This document shows positions 23,874 through 31,356 of a stretch of 46,825 bases of DNA, piece after piece. The stretch's first letter is position 1. Every line of letters starts with the position of its first letter. The translations under genes were made by a program, and so were the position numbers. Location: positions 1-46,825 of the IMG/VR virus record IMGVR_UViG_3300005289_000059; one strand, written 5' to 3'. The notes under the pieces were generated by a model, which saw only the letters and a list, made by a program, of their open reading frames with translations, was not told the DNA's origin and did no database searches. The stretch comes from a virus.

Positions 23874-24346
23874 TGGCCGTCCGCTACGGTTGGCGACCAG
23901 GATCGCGCGTCAAGATCGATGCCGACAAGGCCGGGCGTGAAATGGAGGATGTGCGGCGCCAGAACGGCGGCGCGCTCACCCCGGCGGCGCTCCTCGAAAG
24001 GGCGCGCTCGTCGAACGCCGCGACGCACGATCACTTCGAATGGGACGATGCGGTGGCGGCGGAAGAGCATCGTCTGGCCCAGGCCAGCGAGCTCATCCGT
24101 TTCATCACCGTAGACGTCTCGCGGTCCAACATCGAAGAGCCAAAGCCTATGCGGGCCTTCGTCAGCGTCGAGCGAGAGGGCGAGCGGAGCTACACCAGCA
24201 CCGCCCACGCCCTGTCCGATCAAGAACTTCGCCGCCAAGTCCTAGACCGGGCATGGCGCGATCTGGAGGCGTGGCGGGAACGTCATGCAGAGCTGACCGA
24301 GTTCGCCAAGGTCTTTGCGGCGATTGATCAGGCTCGGACCGCCTAA
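23873..24346 (+). CDS. Conserved phage protein, partner of the preceding gene
   Basis: 157 residues starting on TGATG. It has YGWRPGSRVKIDADKAGREM, then GGALTPAALLERARS, HFEWDDAVAAEEHRLAQA and the C-terminal LRRQVLDRAWRDLEAW. This combination is found beside the RAMP-like gene in other phages from memory, as a two-gene unit. Mixed alpha/beta, soluble. Function unknown. Confidence 0.65.
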   Translation: MAVRYGWRPGSRVKIDADKAGREMEDVRRQNGGALTPAALLERARSSNAATHDHFEWDDAVAAEEHRLAQASELIRFITVDVSRSNIEEPKPMRAFVSVEREGERSYTSTAHALSDQELRRQVLDRAWRDLEAWRERHAELTEFAKVFAAIDQARTA

Positions 24347-24431
24347 GGGTCCGAAACAAGGCAGGCGAGGCAAGTCGTGGCAAGCACCGGCGAGCCCTGG
24401 TTTGTTCTGGCAAGGCAGGTAGTTTTACATG

Positions 24432-24457
24432 AAGGGCTCGGCTTAGGCCGGGCCCTT
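24432..24457 (+). terminator. Strong hairpin, possible transcription stop
   Basis: AAGGGCTCGGC (24432-24442) pairs with GCCGGGCCCTT (24447-24457), 11 pairs with one G-U and a TTAG loop. No U-run follows, so it may slow polymerase or protect RNA ends instead of terminating fully. The 160 bases before the next gene otherwise hold only GGCAAG-type repeats. Confidence 0.45.
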
Positions 24458-24508
24458 CCCATACGCCCCGTCGAGATGACGCGGCTTTTCCCAGAGAAGG
24501 AGGTCGCC

Positions 24509-24775
24509 ATGACCACTATCGTCCGTGAATTCTTCCATCGTGACCCGCTGACCGGCGATGCGGTCTATCCGGCCAACAAGTCGACCACGCTCAGCAGCAC
24601 CGCGACCCTGACGACTGACAACCGCACCAAGATGGTGGCGATCACCACGGACAGTTCGACGGTGACGTTCGCGTTCGGTCGCGACGCCGTAGCGGCGGAT
24701 CTGGCGCCAGCCGCCCGCGGCTATTTCCAGATGGTCACGTCCGGCGCGGTGAACCTCAACTTCGCGAACGCCTAA
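24509..24775 (+). CDS. Small virion-module protein before the spike
   Basis: 88 residues from ATG 24509, chosen for its AAGGAGG at optimal spacing. Thr/Ser-rich and beta-like (STTLSSTATLTTDNRTKMVA). Located immediately before the tail spike; it may be a spike-associated or head-decoration protein, but no family was recognised. Confidence 0.6.
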   Translation: MTTIVREFFHRDPLTGDAVYPANKSTTLSSTATLTTDNRTKMVAITTDSSTVTFAFGRDAVAADLAPAARGYFQMVTSGAVNLNFANA

Positions 24776-24791
24776 CCGGAGGCGCCGTCCC

Positions 24792-26780
24792 ATGCCCAAG
24801 ATCTTCTACCCCGGCGAGACGCCAGGCCGGGACGGCGTCAACGCGCCTTCACCGGCAAATCCCGCGATCTATCCCATTGGTGGCCGCAAGGGCCGCCTCG
24901 GCCTCACCCCTGGAAAGGGTGGGGGGGCGCCGATCATCGTGACGGTCAATGGCCAGAGCAACGCCGAGGGGACGGGAACGACCACCTCGGCCGTACCGGC
25001 CGAGGTCTCGGCGGCGATGAGCAATGTCTATATCTGGCGCGATATCGCCACGTCCGGCGGCGTGGTCATGGGCTGGGCGCAATACCAGGCCGGGGTCAAC
25101 TCCAACGTCCTGACCCGTCCGGGCTCGCAACAGACCTTCGGGCCGGAAGCCGGGGCGGCGCTGGAGCTTCGGGCGCGCTATCCGAACTCGCCGATCTACA
25201 TCATCTCGACCACGCAAGGCGGCTCACAGCTTGGCGCGGTCTCGATCTACGGTCTGCTTTCGGGCTCGCCGGGTGACTGGGCTCCGGCGACGGCGGCCAA
25301 ATACTTCGCCACCGCCAAGAGCCGCACCGCCGCTGCCCTCGCTGCCCTCCCAGCGTCGGTTAACGTCAGCACGGCCCTCAAGCTCGATATCTGGATGCAG
25401 GGCGAAGCCGAGGCCGGCGCGGGTGACGTGCCGGTGTCGCAGGACTACGGCGACAACCTCAAGGCCTTCATCGTGGCCGCCCGTGACCCATCCACTGGTT
25501 GGGGTCTCGCAGCGGACCTGCCGTTCATCGTGGGCCGCGTGAACGATCCTCAGCCCGCCGCCGTTCTCGGCCGCCGAAATGTCCGCATGGGGCAGGCCAG
25601 GGCGGTCAATGAAACCGCCGTCGCCTATCTGGTCGAGACGGACGACCTGCCGCTCTACACCGGCGACAACATCCACTACACCGGTCCCGGCATGGTGACC
25701 TTCGGCAAGCGCTGCGCCCAAGCCTATCTGGGCGCGGTAAGCCGTACAGCGCCCACCTATGGCGCTCTCACGGCCACGGTCGGCGAGCAGCTCGGCAACG
25801 GGTCCGTGCTCTACACGGTCGCGCCCAGCAACACGCCGAGCCCGACCGTGACCTACGCCCTGCCATCCGGCCAGTCGCAGGCGGCGGGTCTCGGCATCAC
25901 CGACCTGGGCGCCGTCTATGTCACGGACGGAACCCAGCTGGCCTATGCGTCCGGCGCGTCGCGGACGTTCAACATCACCTATGGCAACGGGCCGGGATAC
26001 GGTACCCAGAGCGTCACCATCAACCTGACGGCCGCCGGCACGATCACCGACGTCGCTGGTCGTTGGGCTGAGGTCGACCCGACCCTTTCCGCCTACTACA
26101 CCGTTTCGGGCGGCCTTTATTCTGCGATCAACGACGATCGCGGCAGCGGCAACGGCTTCACCGCCTCAGGCACGCCGCGTCCCACGCAGGTCACTTTTCC
26201 GGGCGCGACCAATTCGAAGGGGATGCAGTTCTCGGGCGCGCAGTACATGCAAGGCCCGCTGCTGTCTTCCGCGGTCACGGCGGACGTCACCCAGGACTTT
26301 ACCTGGGAGGGCGTTGTGGCGTTTCCGTCGTCGCCTACGGCGCAGACTGCAGGCTATCTTTTCTGCCTCGGCAAGTCAGGGACGGTTCCGGCGCTTGCGC
26401 TCTCGGTCAACAACCAGACTGGCGCGCTGAAGATCGATTACCTGAATGCGGCCAACCGGGCCGCCACTTCGGTCACGTCGGCGACGGGTCTCATCGTCAA
26501 CGGCAACGTCCACAAGATCCGGCTGCGAAAGCAGGGGCAGACGCTGCAACTGTTCGTCGATGAGGTCGATGTGACGCCGACCATCGTCACCGCCGTCATG
26601 GGCCCGATCATGATTGCGTCTGAGGTCGCGTCGTCGGGGCGCCTGTTGCTTGGGGCCTACTTCACGGCCTCGCCGTCGCTCCGCGCCACGATCGGCAAGC
26701 ACTACTGGGTGTTCGGCAATCCGAGCTTCCCAGAGGTCGCCTACATGGACGATCAGCTCGACGCTTGGAAGGTGGGCTAA
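24792..26780 (+). CDS. Tail spike with SGNH/SASA carbohydrate esterase and LamG-like domain
   Basis: 662 residues. SGNH-type blocks are visible: nucleophile motif GQSN at 54-57, QGE at 203-205, and D292/H295 in GDNIHYTGPG, matching the sialate-O-acetylesterase (SASA/CE6-like) family. After an Ig-like linker (about 310-420), residues 430-660 form a jelly-roll of LamG/concanavalin type (FTWEGVVAFPSS, YWVFGNPSFPEVAYMDDQLD). The expected activity is removal of acetyl groups from a surface polysaccharide on adsorption. Substrate is not known. Confidence 0.8.
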   Translation: MPKIFYPGETPGRDGVNAPSPANPAIYPIGGRKGRLGLTPGKGGGAPIIVTVNGQSNAEGTGTTTSAVPAEVSAAMSNVYIWRDIATSGGVVMGWAQYQAGVNSNVLTRPGSQQTFGPEAGAALELRARYPNSPIYIISTTQGGSQLGAVSIYGLLSGSPGDWAPATAAKYFATAKSRTAAALAALPASVNVSTALKLDIWMQGEAEAGAGDVPVSQDYGDNLKAFIVAARDPSTGWGLAADLPFIVGRVNDPQPAAVLGRRNVRMGQARAVNETAVAYLVETDDLPLYTGDNIHYTGPGMVTFGKRCAQAYLGAVSRTAPTYGALTATVGEQLGNGSVLYTVAPSNTPSPTVTYALPSGQSQAAGLGITDLGAVYVTDGTQLAYASGASRTFNITYGNGPGYGTQSVTINLTAAGTITDVAGRWAEVDPTLSAYYTVSGGLYSAINDDRGSGNGFTASGTPRPTQVTFPGATNSKGMQFSGAQYMQGPLLSSAVTADVTQDFTWEGVVAFPSSPTAQTAGYLFCLGKSGTVPALALSVNNQTGALKIDYLNAANRAATSVTSATGLIVNGNVHKIRLRKQGQTLQLFVDEVDVTPTIVTAVMGPIMIASEVASSGRLLLGAYFTASPSLRATIGKHYWVFGNPSFPEVAYMDDQLDAWKVG

Positions 26781-26814
26781 CCCCCATCACCCCCGCTTCA
26801 AAGGATTGGGCCGT

Positions 26815-27003
26815 TTACTCCGGCTTGCGCCCGCCCTTCACCGTCATTTTCTGGGCCGCCTCGGCGGTGTCGAGGGCTTGGTCGAGAGCCATGCGGATGA
26901 AGGCGGCGCGGCCCTTCTCGCCCACGATCGCGTCCAGGCGGGCCAGCGCTTTGGCGTCGATGCTCACATGCGTGCGGATGTAGTCGAGGCGCGGCCGGCC
27001 CAT
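26815..27003 (-). CDS. Ribbon-helix-helix DNA-binding protein
   Basis: 62 residues from the ATG at 27003 (MGRPRLDYIRTHVSIDAKAL); a longer frame to 27033 lacks an RBS, while AGGGAGG precedes this ATG. Strand THVSID, helix KALARLDAIVGE and helix AAFIRMALDQALDTAE make an RHH fold with a DNA-binding arm. It is convergent with the spike gene and divergent from the structured RNA. CGGCGCCG at 27054-27061 is a possible operator. Confidence 0.7.
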   Translation of the reverse strand: MGRPRLDYIRTHVSIDAKALARLDAIVGEKGRAAFIRMALDQALDTAEAAQKMTVKGGRKPE

Positions 27004-27065
27004 GTCGCCCTCCCTGTTCGAGGGCTTCACCATAGCGGGCAGGCGTAAATAGACGGCGCCGAGTA

Positions 27066-27094
27066 TTGACGGGTTTTAATGTGCCGTTTATCTC
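27066..27094 (+). promoter_or_regulatory. Candidate sigma-70 promoter of the structured RNA
   Basis: TTGACG (27066-27071), 17 bases, TATCTC (27089-27094), predicting a start near 27101. It has the same -35 and spacing as the promoter at 22767. The palindrome CGGCGCCG (27054-27061) abuts it upstream, so the neighbouring RHH protein could regulate it. Confidence 0.5.
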
Positions 27095-27100
27095 TAGCGC

Positions 27101-27420
27101 TTCCTCGCCACTGCCGCGCGCGAGCGCCGTACCCGAGCAGTGCTGACCGTCGTAGTCGGTCCGAGGCAGTCATCCCGTGCGAACGGGGAGGGTTGATGGA
27201 AGCTCCTCGAGATGGGGCAACCGGACTTCCCCTAGTAGGCCAGTCCCGAGGCGGTTCGGTGACCACTAGGTGCGGGGTGTAACCGCATCAGAGGCCTAGG
27301 CCGCGCCGGGGTGAAATCCTCCGGCACCCCTCACTCACGGTTAACGGCCCAATCCGCTGCCCTACCAACCGCGGCTGACCATCAGGCTCGGACGGTGTTT
27401 GCCGCACCGCCCGAGCCCTT
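27101..27420 (+). ncRNA. Candidate structured non-coding RNA
   Basis: About 320 bases with no convincing ORF. Helices seen by eye: GACCG/CGGTC with a 7-base loop (27145-27161); CCCGT/ACGGG closed by a GCGA tetraloop (27174-27187); GGGG/CCCC (27214-27232); CCTAGT/ACTAGG (27231-27270); TGCGG/CCGCA with a 7-base loop (27271-27287); GGGGTG/CACCCC (27274-27330); GCCGGGG/CCTCCGGC (27305-27325). Some are mutually exclusive, as in a switching RNA. It ends at GGCTCGG-A-CGGTG / CACCG-C-CCGAGCC (27385-27417), a terminator-like hairpin without a U-run. No known RNA family was recognised. Confidence 0.4.
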
Positions 27421-27488
27421 CCCACCGGATGGGCCGGCGAGAGCCTGATCAGGCGCCGCGTTCCTCCTCCACAGCAGAGCTAGAGTCA

Positions 27489-27551
27489 ATGAAGGGAGTG
27501 GCGATGGGCGCCTCGTTCTCGGTAACGCTACATGCGCGCGGGTGTTCCTGA
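27489..27551 (+). CDS. 20-codon leader ORF coupled to the holin
   Basis: The ORF starts at ATG 27489 and its stop overlaps the holin start (TGATG). The holin ATG has no Shine-Dalgarno of its own, so translation through this ORF may set holin timing. An internal ATG at 27504 has GGGAG at better spacing. A perfect palindrome GCCTGATCAGGC (27443-27454) lies upstream. Confidence 0.3.
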   Translation: MKGVAMGASFSVTLHARGCS

Positions 27552-27907
27552 TGGATCGGTCTAGGATCCTCGGGGCGGCAATGGCCGCGGGCTTCGTCCT
27601 GCTCTGGGGCCTTCCCCGCCTTCTGGCGGTGTGGTTCAGCGAGCCTCCGCCGACCAGGGAGCGCAAGATGCTCGCCCTGGGCAACGCCATCGCCTCGACG
27701 GCCATGGGGGCGCTCCTGGGCGTCCTGGCTAGCGGGTGGGCGGCGGCCTTCTTCAACGGCCTGGTCGAGAAGTTCCTGGGCGTGAATCCCCATACCTCCG
27801 ACACCGTGGCCGGCGTGTTCCTCGCCGTGGTCATCATCCACCTTGGCCCCGCCGTCCTGGCCAAGGCCGAGAAGATGCTGGGCAAGTCGACGGAGGCCAA
27901 TCCGTGA
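27551..27907 (+). CDS. Holin-like membrane protein
   Basis: 118 residues with an N-terminal hydrophobic helix (about 6-25), a second across ALGNAIASTAMGALLGVLAS (42-62) and a third near TVAGVFLAVVIIHLGPAVLA (84-104). Position at the head of the lysis cassette supports a holin, which times release of endolysin. It overlaps the next gene by GTGA. Alternative: a phage-holin-family small membrane protein without lethal function. Confidence 0.65.
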   Translation: MDRSRILGAAMAAGFVLLWGLPRLLAVWFSEPPPTRERKMLALGNAIASTAMGALLGVLASGWAAAFFNGLVEKFLGVNPHTSDTVAGVFLAVVIIHLGPAVLAKAEKMLGKSTEANP

Positions 27908-28191
27908 CCCTGATCTCCATCCTCGGTGGGGGCGGGCTGATCGCGGCGGCCTACGCCTTCCACATCCGGGCCCGGCTGCTGGGCTCTCATGCCCTGGGCT
28001 GGCCTCAAGCGCCAAAGGTGGTGCTCTGGGCGATCGACGCAGCCCTTCTCCCGACGGCCCTGGCCGGTCTGTGGTGGATCGCGACCGGGAAGCTGCCTGA
28101 ATGGCTCTCCGTCGTCATGGCGCTGTCCTGGGCGGCCTATGGCGGCGTGATGGCGTTCAATGTCGGGCGACAGCGGGGAAGCGGCGAATGA
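27904..28191 (+). CDS. Second small membrane protein of lysis cassette
   Basis: 95 residues from GTG 27904 (GTGA overlap). Three hydrophobic helices are likely: ISILGGGGLIAAAYAF, VVLWAIDAALLPTALAGLWW and LSVVMALSWAAYGGVMAF. The tail is basic. It may be an antiholin or holin partner of the preceding protein. It overlaps the next start by ATGA. Confidence 0.6.
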   Translation: MTLISILGGGGLIAAAYAFHIRARLLGSHALGWPQAPKVVLWAIDAALLPTALAGLWWIATGKLPEWLSVVMALSWAAYGGVMAFNVGRQRGSGE

Positions 28192-29378
28192 GCATCCCAA
28201 CCGACGTCAAGGGCCTGTTGCTCCCCGAGAACCAAGAACACCTGACGGCTCGGCAGTGGGAAGTCCTGCAGGCCATCGACAAGCACGGTAGCCAGCAAGC
28301 CGCCGCTAGAGCGCTCGGCGTCGCCAACAACGCTGTCCATGAGCAATATCATGCGGCGAGGAAGAAGCTGGCCGCCGCCGGTCACGCGCCTGGGCACTTC
28401 AACGATGGCGTGGCGCCGGGCTACAAGATGGGCAAGGTCACCGTGCAGCGCGGGCCGGGCGGCGTCGAGCGGGTATGGGAGCGCCAGCATCCGGAACAAG
28501 GAGAGGCGCTAGAGGCCATCCGCAAGTTCGTCGCCGAGCTGTGCGAGCCTATACGGGGCAAATCGCCACTGATCCCGGCTCCGCGCCACCTCATGAGCGA
28601 CATGCTCGTCGCCTACAAGTTCGGTGATCCGCACTTTGGCATGGCGTCGGGACCTGAGGCTGGCGGCGACGAGTTCGACATTGACGAGGCTGACCGCTTG
28701 ACCCGCGCCGGGATTGACCGGTTGATCGCCGTCGCGCCGCCAACCGAAACCTGCATCGTCGAAGTCATCGGCGACGCCATGCACGCCAACGACAGTTCCG
28801 CCCTTACGCCAGGACATAAGAACCGTTTGGACGTCGACAAGCGCGGGTTCGCGTATGCCCTGTTGCGGTGCGCTCGCGCCTGGCAATACGTCATTGAGCG
28901 TGCGCTAGAGCATCACAAGACGGTCCACGTCTGGTTTCTTCGCGGCAATCACGACGAGGACGCGGCCGAGGCCATCAAGATCGCACTGGGCTTCTACTTC
29001 GAGCGCGAGCCGCGCGTCGTCATCGACTTGAGCCCCGCCGTGTTCCGCTATCTGCGCTTCGGCAAGAACCTGCTGGGCGCTCACCATGGCGATAAAGTCA
29101 AGATGGACGCCTTGCCGCTTCTCATGGCCGTCGACCGGCCGGAGGATTGGGGCGCGACGAGTTTCCGGTACATCACGACCGGTCATATCCATCATGACGT
29201 GGTCAAGGAGGTCCAGGGCGTGCGCGTCGAGAGCCTTCGCACCCTAGCGCCGAAGGATCCCTACCACGCCTCAAAGGGCTATCGCGCCCTGAGGGATACG
29301 CGCGCGGTCGCCTATCACGCCGAGTTCGGCGAGGTCGAGCGCTACACGGTATCGGCCGCGATGCTGGCTGCCGCCTAG
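28188..29378 (+). CDS. HTH domain fused to calcineurin-like metallophosphoesterase
   Basis: 396 residues. Residues about 18-66 are a helix-turn-helix resembling sigma region 4/LuxR types (LTARQWEVLQAI, then SQQAAARALGVANNAVHEQY). The metallophosphoesterase motifs are complete: GDPH 146-149, GDAMHAND 195-202, GNHDE 253-257, HHGD 299-302, GHIHHD 332-337. Known family chemistry is two-metal phosphoester cleavage, often of nucleic acids. Placement between holin and endolysin is odd. A DNA-directed nuclease or nucleotide phosphatase is inferred. Confidence 0.8.
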   Translation: MSIPTDVKGLLLPENQEHLTARQWEVLQAIDKHGSQQAAARALGVANNAVHEQYHAARKKLAAAGHAPGHFNDGVAPGYKMGKVTVQRGPGGVERVWERQHPEQGEALEAIRKFVAELCEPIRGKSPLIPAPRHLMSDMLVAYKFGDPHFGMASGPEAGGDEFDIDEADRLTRAGIDRLIAVAPPTETCIVEVIGDAMHANDSSALTPGHKNRLDVDKRGFAYALLRCARAWQYVIERALEHHKTVHVWFLRGNHDEDAAEAIKIALGFYFEREPRVVIDLSPAVFRYLRFGKNLLGAHHGDKVKMDALPLLMAVDRPEDWGATSFRYITTGHIHHDVVKEVQGVRVESLRTLAPKDPYHASKGYRALRDTRAVAYHAEFGEVERYTVSAAMLAAA

Positions 29379-29407
29379 CACCCCACCACATCGAGAGGAG
29401 CGAGCCC

Positions 29408-29959
29408 ATGGCATCGCCAGAACTTGTCGCCAGCACCGCGCTGGGCGAAGGCTTGCGGCTGGAAGCCTATCCGGATCCTCTGTCGCCGCTCGCCCAAGCC
29501 TGCGTCAAGGCCAAGATCGACTTCACCCGGGCCTATCGCAAGCTGTCCGGCTGGCAGGCCCTGGACGGTTCGCCGTGGACGATCGGCTGCGGACACACCG
29601 GGCCTGAGGTTCATCCGGGCCTGACCTGGACGGAAGAGAGGGCCAAGGCTGTCCTGCTCATGGACCTCGATCGCCACATCGAGGAACTGATCGCCAAGGA
29701 GCCGTGGATCGCGCGCCTTGATCCTGTCCGCCGCGATGTCCTGTACGAGATGGCGTTCAACATGGGCGTCGGCTATCCGCCGGCCAAGGCTGGGGCGAAG
29801 GGCAGGGGGCTCCGCGCCTTCGTCAATACCTTGGCCGCCGTTCGCCGCGGTGACTACGAGGCTGCGACGGCTGGGATGCTGGCGAGCGCTTGGGCCTCCC
29901 AAGTCGGCTCGCGTGCTCAGCGCCTGGCTAAGGCAATGCGCCTGGGGGTGCGGTCATGA
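29408..29959 (+). CDS. Endolysin, T4-type lysozyme (GH24)
   Basis: 183 residues; AGGAG precedes ATG 29408. The N-terminal ALGEGLRLEAYPDP carries the catalytic Glu14 of GH24 enzymes. After an unusual insert of about 25 residues (LAQACVKAKIDFTRAYRKLS) comes WTIGCGHTGPEVHPG, the substrate-cleft motif. YEMAFNMGVG and the C-terminal SQVGSRAQRLAKAM are also typical. It cleaves peptidoglycan MurNAc-GlcNAc bonds. No signal-anchor is seen, so export depends on the holin. Confidence 0.88.
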   Translation: MASPELVASTALGEGLRLEAYPDPLSPLAQACVKAKIDFTRAYRKLSGWQALDGSPWTIGCGHTGPEVHPGLTWTEERAKAVLLMDLDRHIEELIAKEPWIARLDPVRRDVLYEMAFNMGVGYPPAKAGAKGRGLRAFVNTLAAVRRGDYEAATAGMLASAWASQVGSRAQRLAKAMRLGVRS

Positions 29960-30051
29960 CCCACGAAGAGAAATCCGCCGTGTCCGTTCTCGCCGTTCTG
30001 GCGCTTTGCGTCTTGGCGTTCGTGGCTGTGGCGCTGGGGGCGTTCCAATGA
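29956..30051 (+). CDS. 31-residue membrane peptide in the lysis cassette
   Basis: ATG overlaps the endolysin stop (ATGA), and its stop overlaps the spanin start (ATGA). Almost the whole product is one hydrophobic helix (VSVLAVLALCVLAFVAVALG). Coupling on both sides supports expression. It may modulate holin or spanin. Confidence 0.5.
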   Translation: MTHEEKSAVSVLAVLALCVLAFVAVALGAFQ

Positions 30052-30413
30052 CCCGCGCCGCCCTCATCACCATCGGCGCGGTGATCGCCGCCGCGCTTAT
30101 CGCCTGGGGGCTGTGGTCGTTCGATCCATTCGGCCGGCGCAAGCACGCCGAGCAAAAGGCCACGGTCGCCACCCAGCAAGCCCACGTCGAAGCCGCCAAG
30201 ACGGAGGCCGTCGAGAAGGTCATCCGCTCGGAGGTCGTCATTCGCCAAGTCTCACAGGAGGCCATCGCCCATGTCCAGCAAGCCCAAGGCTCTGACGCCG
30301 CGCTCGATCCTGCCGTTTCTGCTGCTGTCCGTGGCGGCGTCGAGCGGTTGCGCCAGCCTACCGCGCCAAGCGATCCTGACCGTTCCGCCGACGCTTCGGG
30401 CGCCATGCGATAG
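30048..30413 (+). CDS. Inner-membrane spanin (Rz-like)
   Basis: 121 residues: N-terminal anchor (ALITIGAVIAAALIAWGLW) followed by a periplasmic coiled coil (AEQKATVATQQAHVEAAKTE, then AVEKVIRSEVV). This is the i-spanin layout. Its 3' part contains the o-spanin gene in another frame. The pair fuses inner and outer membranes in the last lysis step. Confidence 0.75.
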   Translation: MTRAALITIGAVIAAALIAWGLWSFDPFGRRKHAEQKATVATQQAHVEAAKTEAVEKVIRSEVVIRQVSQEAIAHVQQAQGSDAALDPAVSAAVRGGVERLRQPTAPSDPDRSADASGAMR

Positions 30414-30585
30414 AACGGAGGTCGGCAATCTCGCTACGGTCGGAGACCTCGGCTCGCTCGTCATCCGCCAAGAGGCCGCCGTATCGTCCTGCGATACCAA
30501 GCGCGCGGCTCTGGTGGGTCTCATCGACACCTATGGGGAAATCACCAAGCCCAAACGCTGGCGCCTTCCATGGTCTCGACGATAG
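30271..30585 (+). CDS. Outer-membrane spanin lipoprotein (Rz1-like)
   Basis: 104 residues, starting inside the i-spanin gene in a shifted frame, as for lambda Rz/Rz1. LLLSVAASSGC is a lipoprotein signal with Cys27 as the lipidated residue; the mature protein begins with ASLPRQAILTVPPTLRAPC and is longer than Rz1. GGAGG lies before ATG. The two further Cys residues suggest disulphide-linked dimers. Confidence 0.75.
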   Translation: MSSKPKALTPRSILPFLLLSVAASSGCASLPRQAILTVPPTLRAPCDRTEVGNLATVGDLGSLVIRQEAAVSSCDTKRAALVGLIDTYGEITKPKRWRLPWSRR

Positions 30586-30679
30586 CCCTCCGGGGCCAAC
30601 CCACTCATACGGTCTAGCGCATATCAGCAGATTATGTGGTTCACCGTATCGGCTCGCCTAACCGACTAGAGCCTACACC

Positions 30680-30710
30680 AAGGCCCGGTTCGCTTCGGCG
30701 GCCGGGCCTT
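30680..30710. terminator. Bidirectional terminator between lysis and leftward operons
   Basis: AAGGCCCGG (30680-30688) pairs with CCGGGCCTT (30702-30710) and TCGTCGTTCT follows. It lies between the convergent + lysis genes and the - small-gene operon, so it can end both. The 90 bases before it hold no gene. Confidence 0.65.
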
Positions 30711-30718
30711 TCGTCGTT

Positions 30719-31066
30719 CTAGATGCCAGTAGCAGGCATAATGATCGGACGCGGATAGAAGTTGAGGACGTCGACAAGCATCTTTGTCCACGGCTCCATT
30801 GCTCTGCGATATGCCTCGTGGTGCTCAGCGATCTCTTCGTTGGACAGCGGGCGTCGCCGTTGGGCCTCTATGGCCGTGAGGGACGCCTTTGCGGCTTCAA
30901 ACGTTGTCCACTGCTCAGGATACTGAAATAGATCCCGCACCGACTCCATGGCCGTGAATATCTGAGCGACGCGCAACCGGACGTCATCCGGTAGGTAGGC
31001 GAACTCAGCCTCGGCCTTTTCTCTGGCGCTCTCGCTGACGGCCGGCTCAAAGATACTCTCACTCAC
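30719..31066 (-). CDS. Phage hypothetical protein, end of small-gene operon
   Basis: 115 residues from GTG 31066, chosen because AAGGAG precedes it; a longer frame to 31117 overlaps the upstream gene. The product is helical and acidic (AEFAYLPDDVRLRVAQIFTA) and ends in FYPRPIIMPATGI. Last gene before the terminator. Function unknown. Confidence 0.6.
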   Translation of the reverse strand: MSESIFEPAVSESAREKAEAEFAYLPDDVRLRVAQIFTAMESVRDLFQYPEQWTTFEAAKASLTAIEAQRRRPLSNEEIAEHHEAYRRAMEPWTKMLVDVLNFYPRPIIMPATGI

Positions 31067-31106
31067 GGCTATCTCCTTTCCAGCCCGTCGTCTCTCAGGA
31101 GGGGGG

Positions 31107-31355
31107 CTACGGTTCACCTATTGCAGAGCGGCCGGCAGGGGTCGCCATGGCCTCAAAGTGGCCGCTGAAGCTGCGCTCCCCCAGGATGCGGCAAAGACCG
31201 CGCGCCGCCAACGAATTCGCCGTGCGCCATTCGTGGGGGTGACACTCGACCGTCGCCTCTTCGCCGCAGTCCTCGACCAGATCGGCCATGAACGCCCGTT
31301 GTGCCTTCGTCAGCTTCTGGGCGCCATCGTCGCGCCTGTTTTCTTCTTCGCTCAT
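31107..31355 (-). CDS. Small winged-helix-like phage protein
   Basis: 82 residues from ATG 31355 with GGGGAG upstream. KLTKAQRAFMADLVED, then TANSLAARGLCRILGE and ATPAGRSAIGEP follow the helix-helix-wing order of phage wHTH-type proteins (TPAGRxAL ending). DNA binding is plausible but not shown. Confidence 0.55.
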   Translation of the reverse strand: MSEEENRRDDGAQKLTKAQRAFMADLVEDCGEEATVECHPHEWRTANSLAARGLCRILGERSFSGHFEAMATPAGRSAIGEP

Positions 31356-31356
31356 G

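Noticed and set aside
27271-27345. Cobalamin-riboswitch-like GGTGAAATCC segment
   Set aside because: No B12 box or downstream B12-related gene; the motif is inside a simple hairpin.
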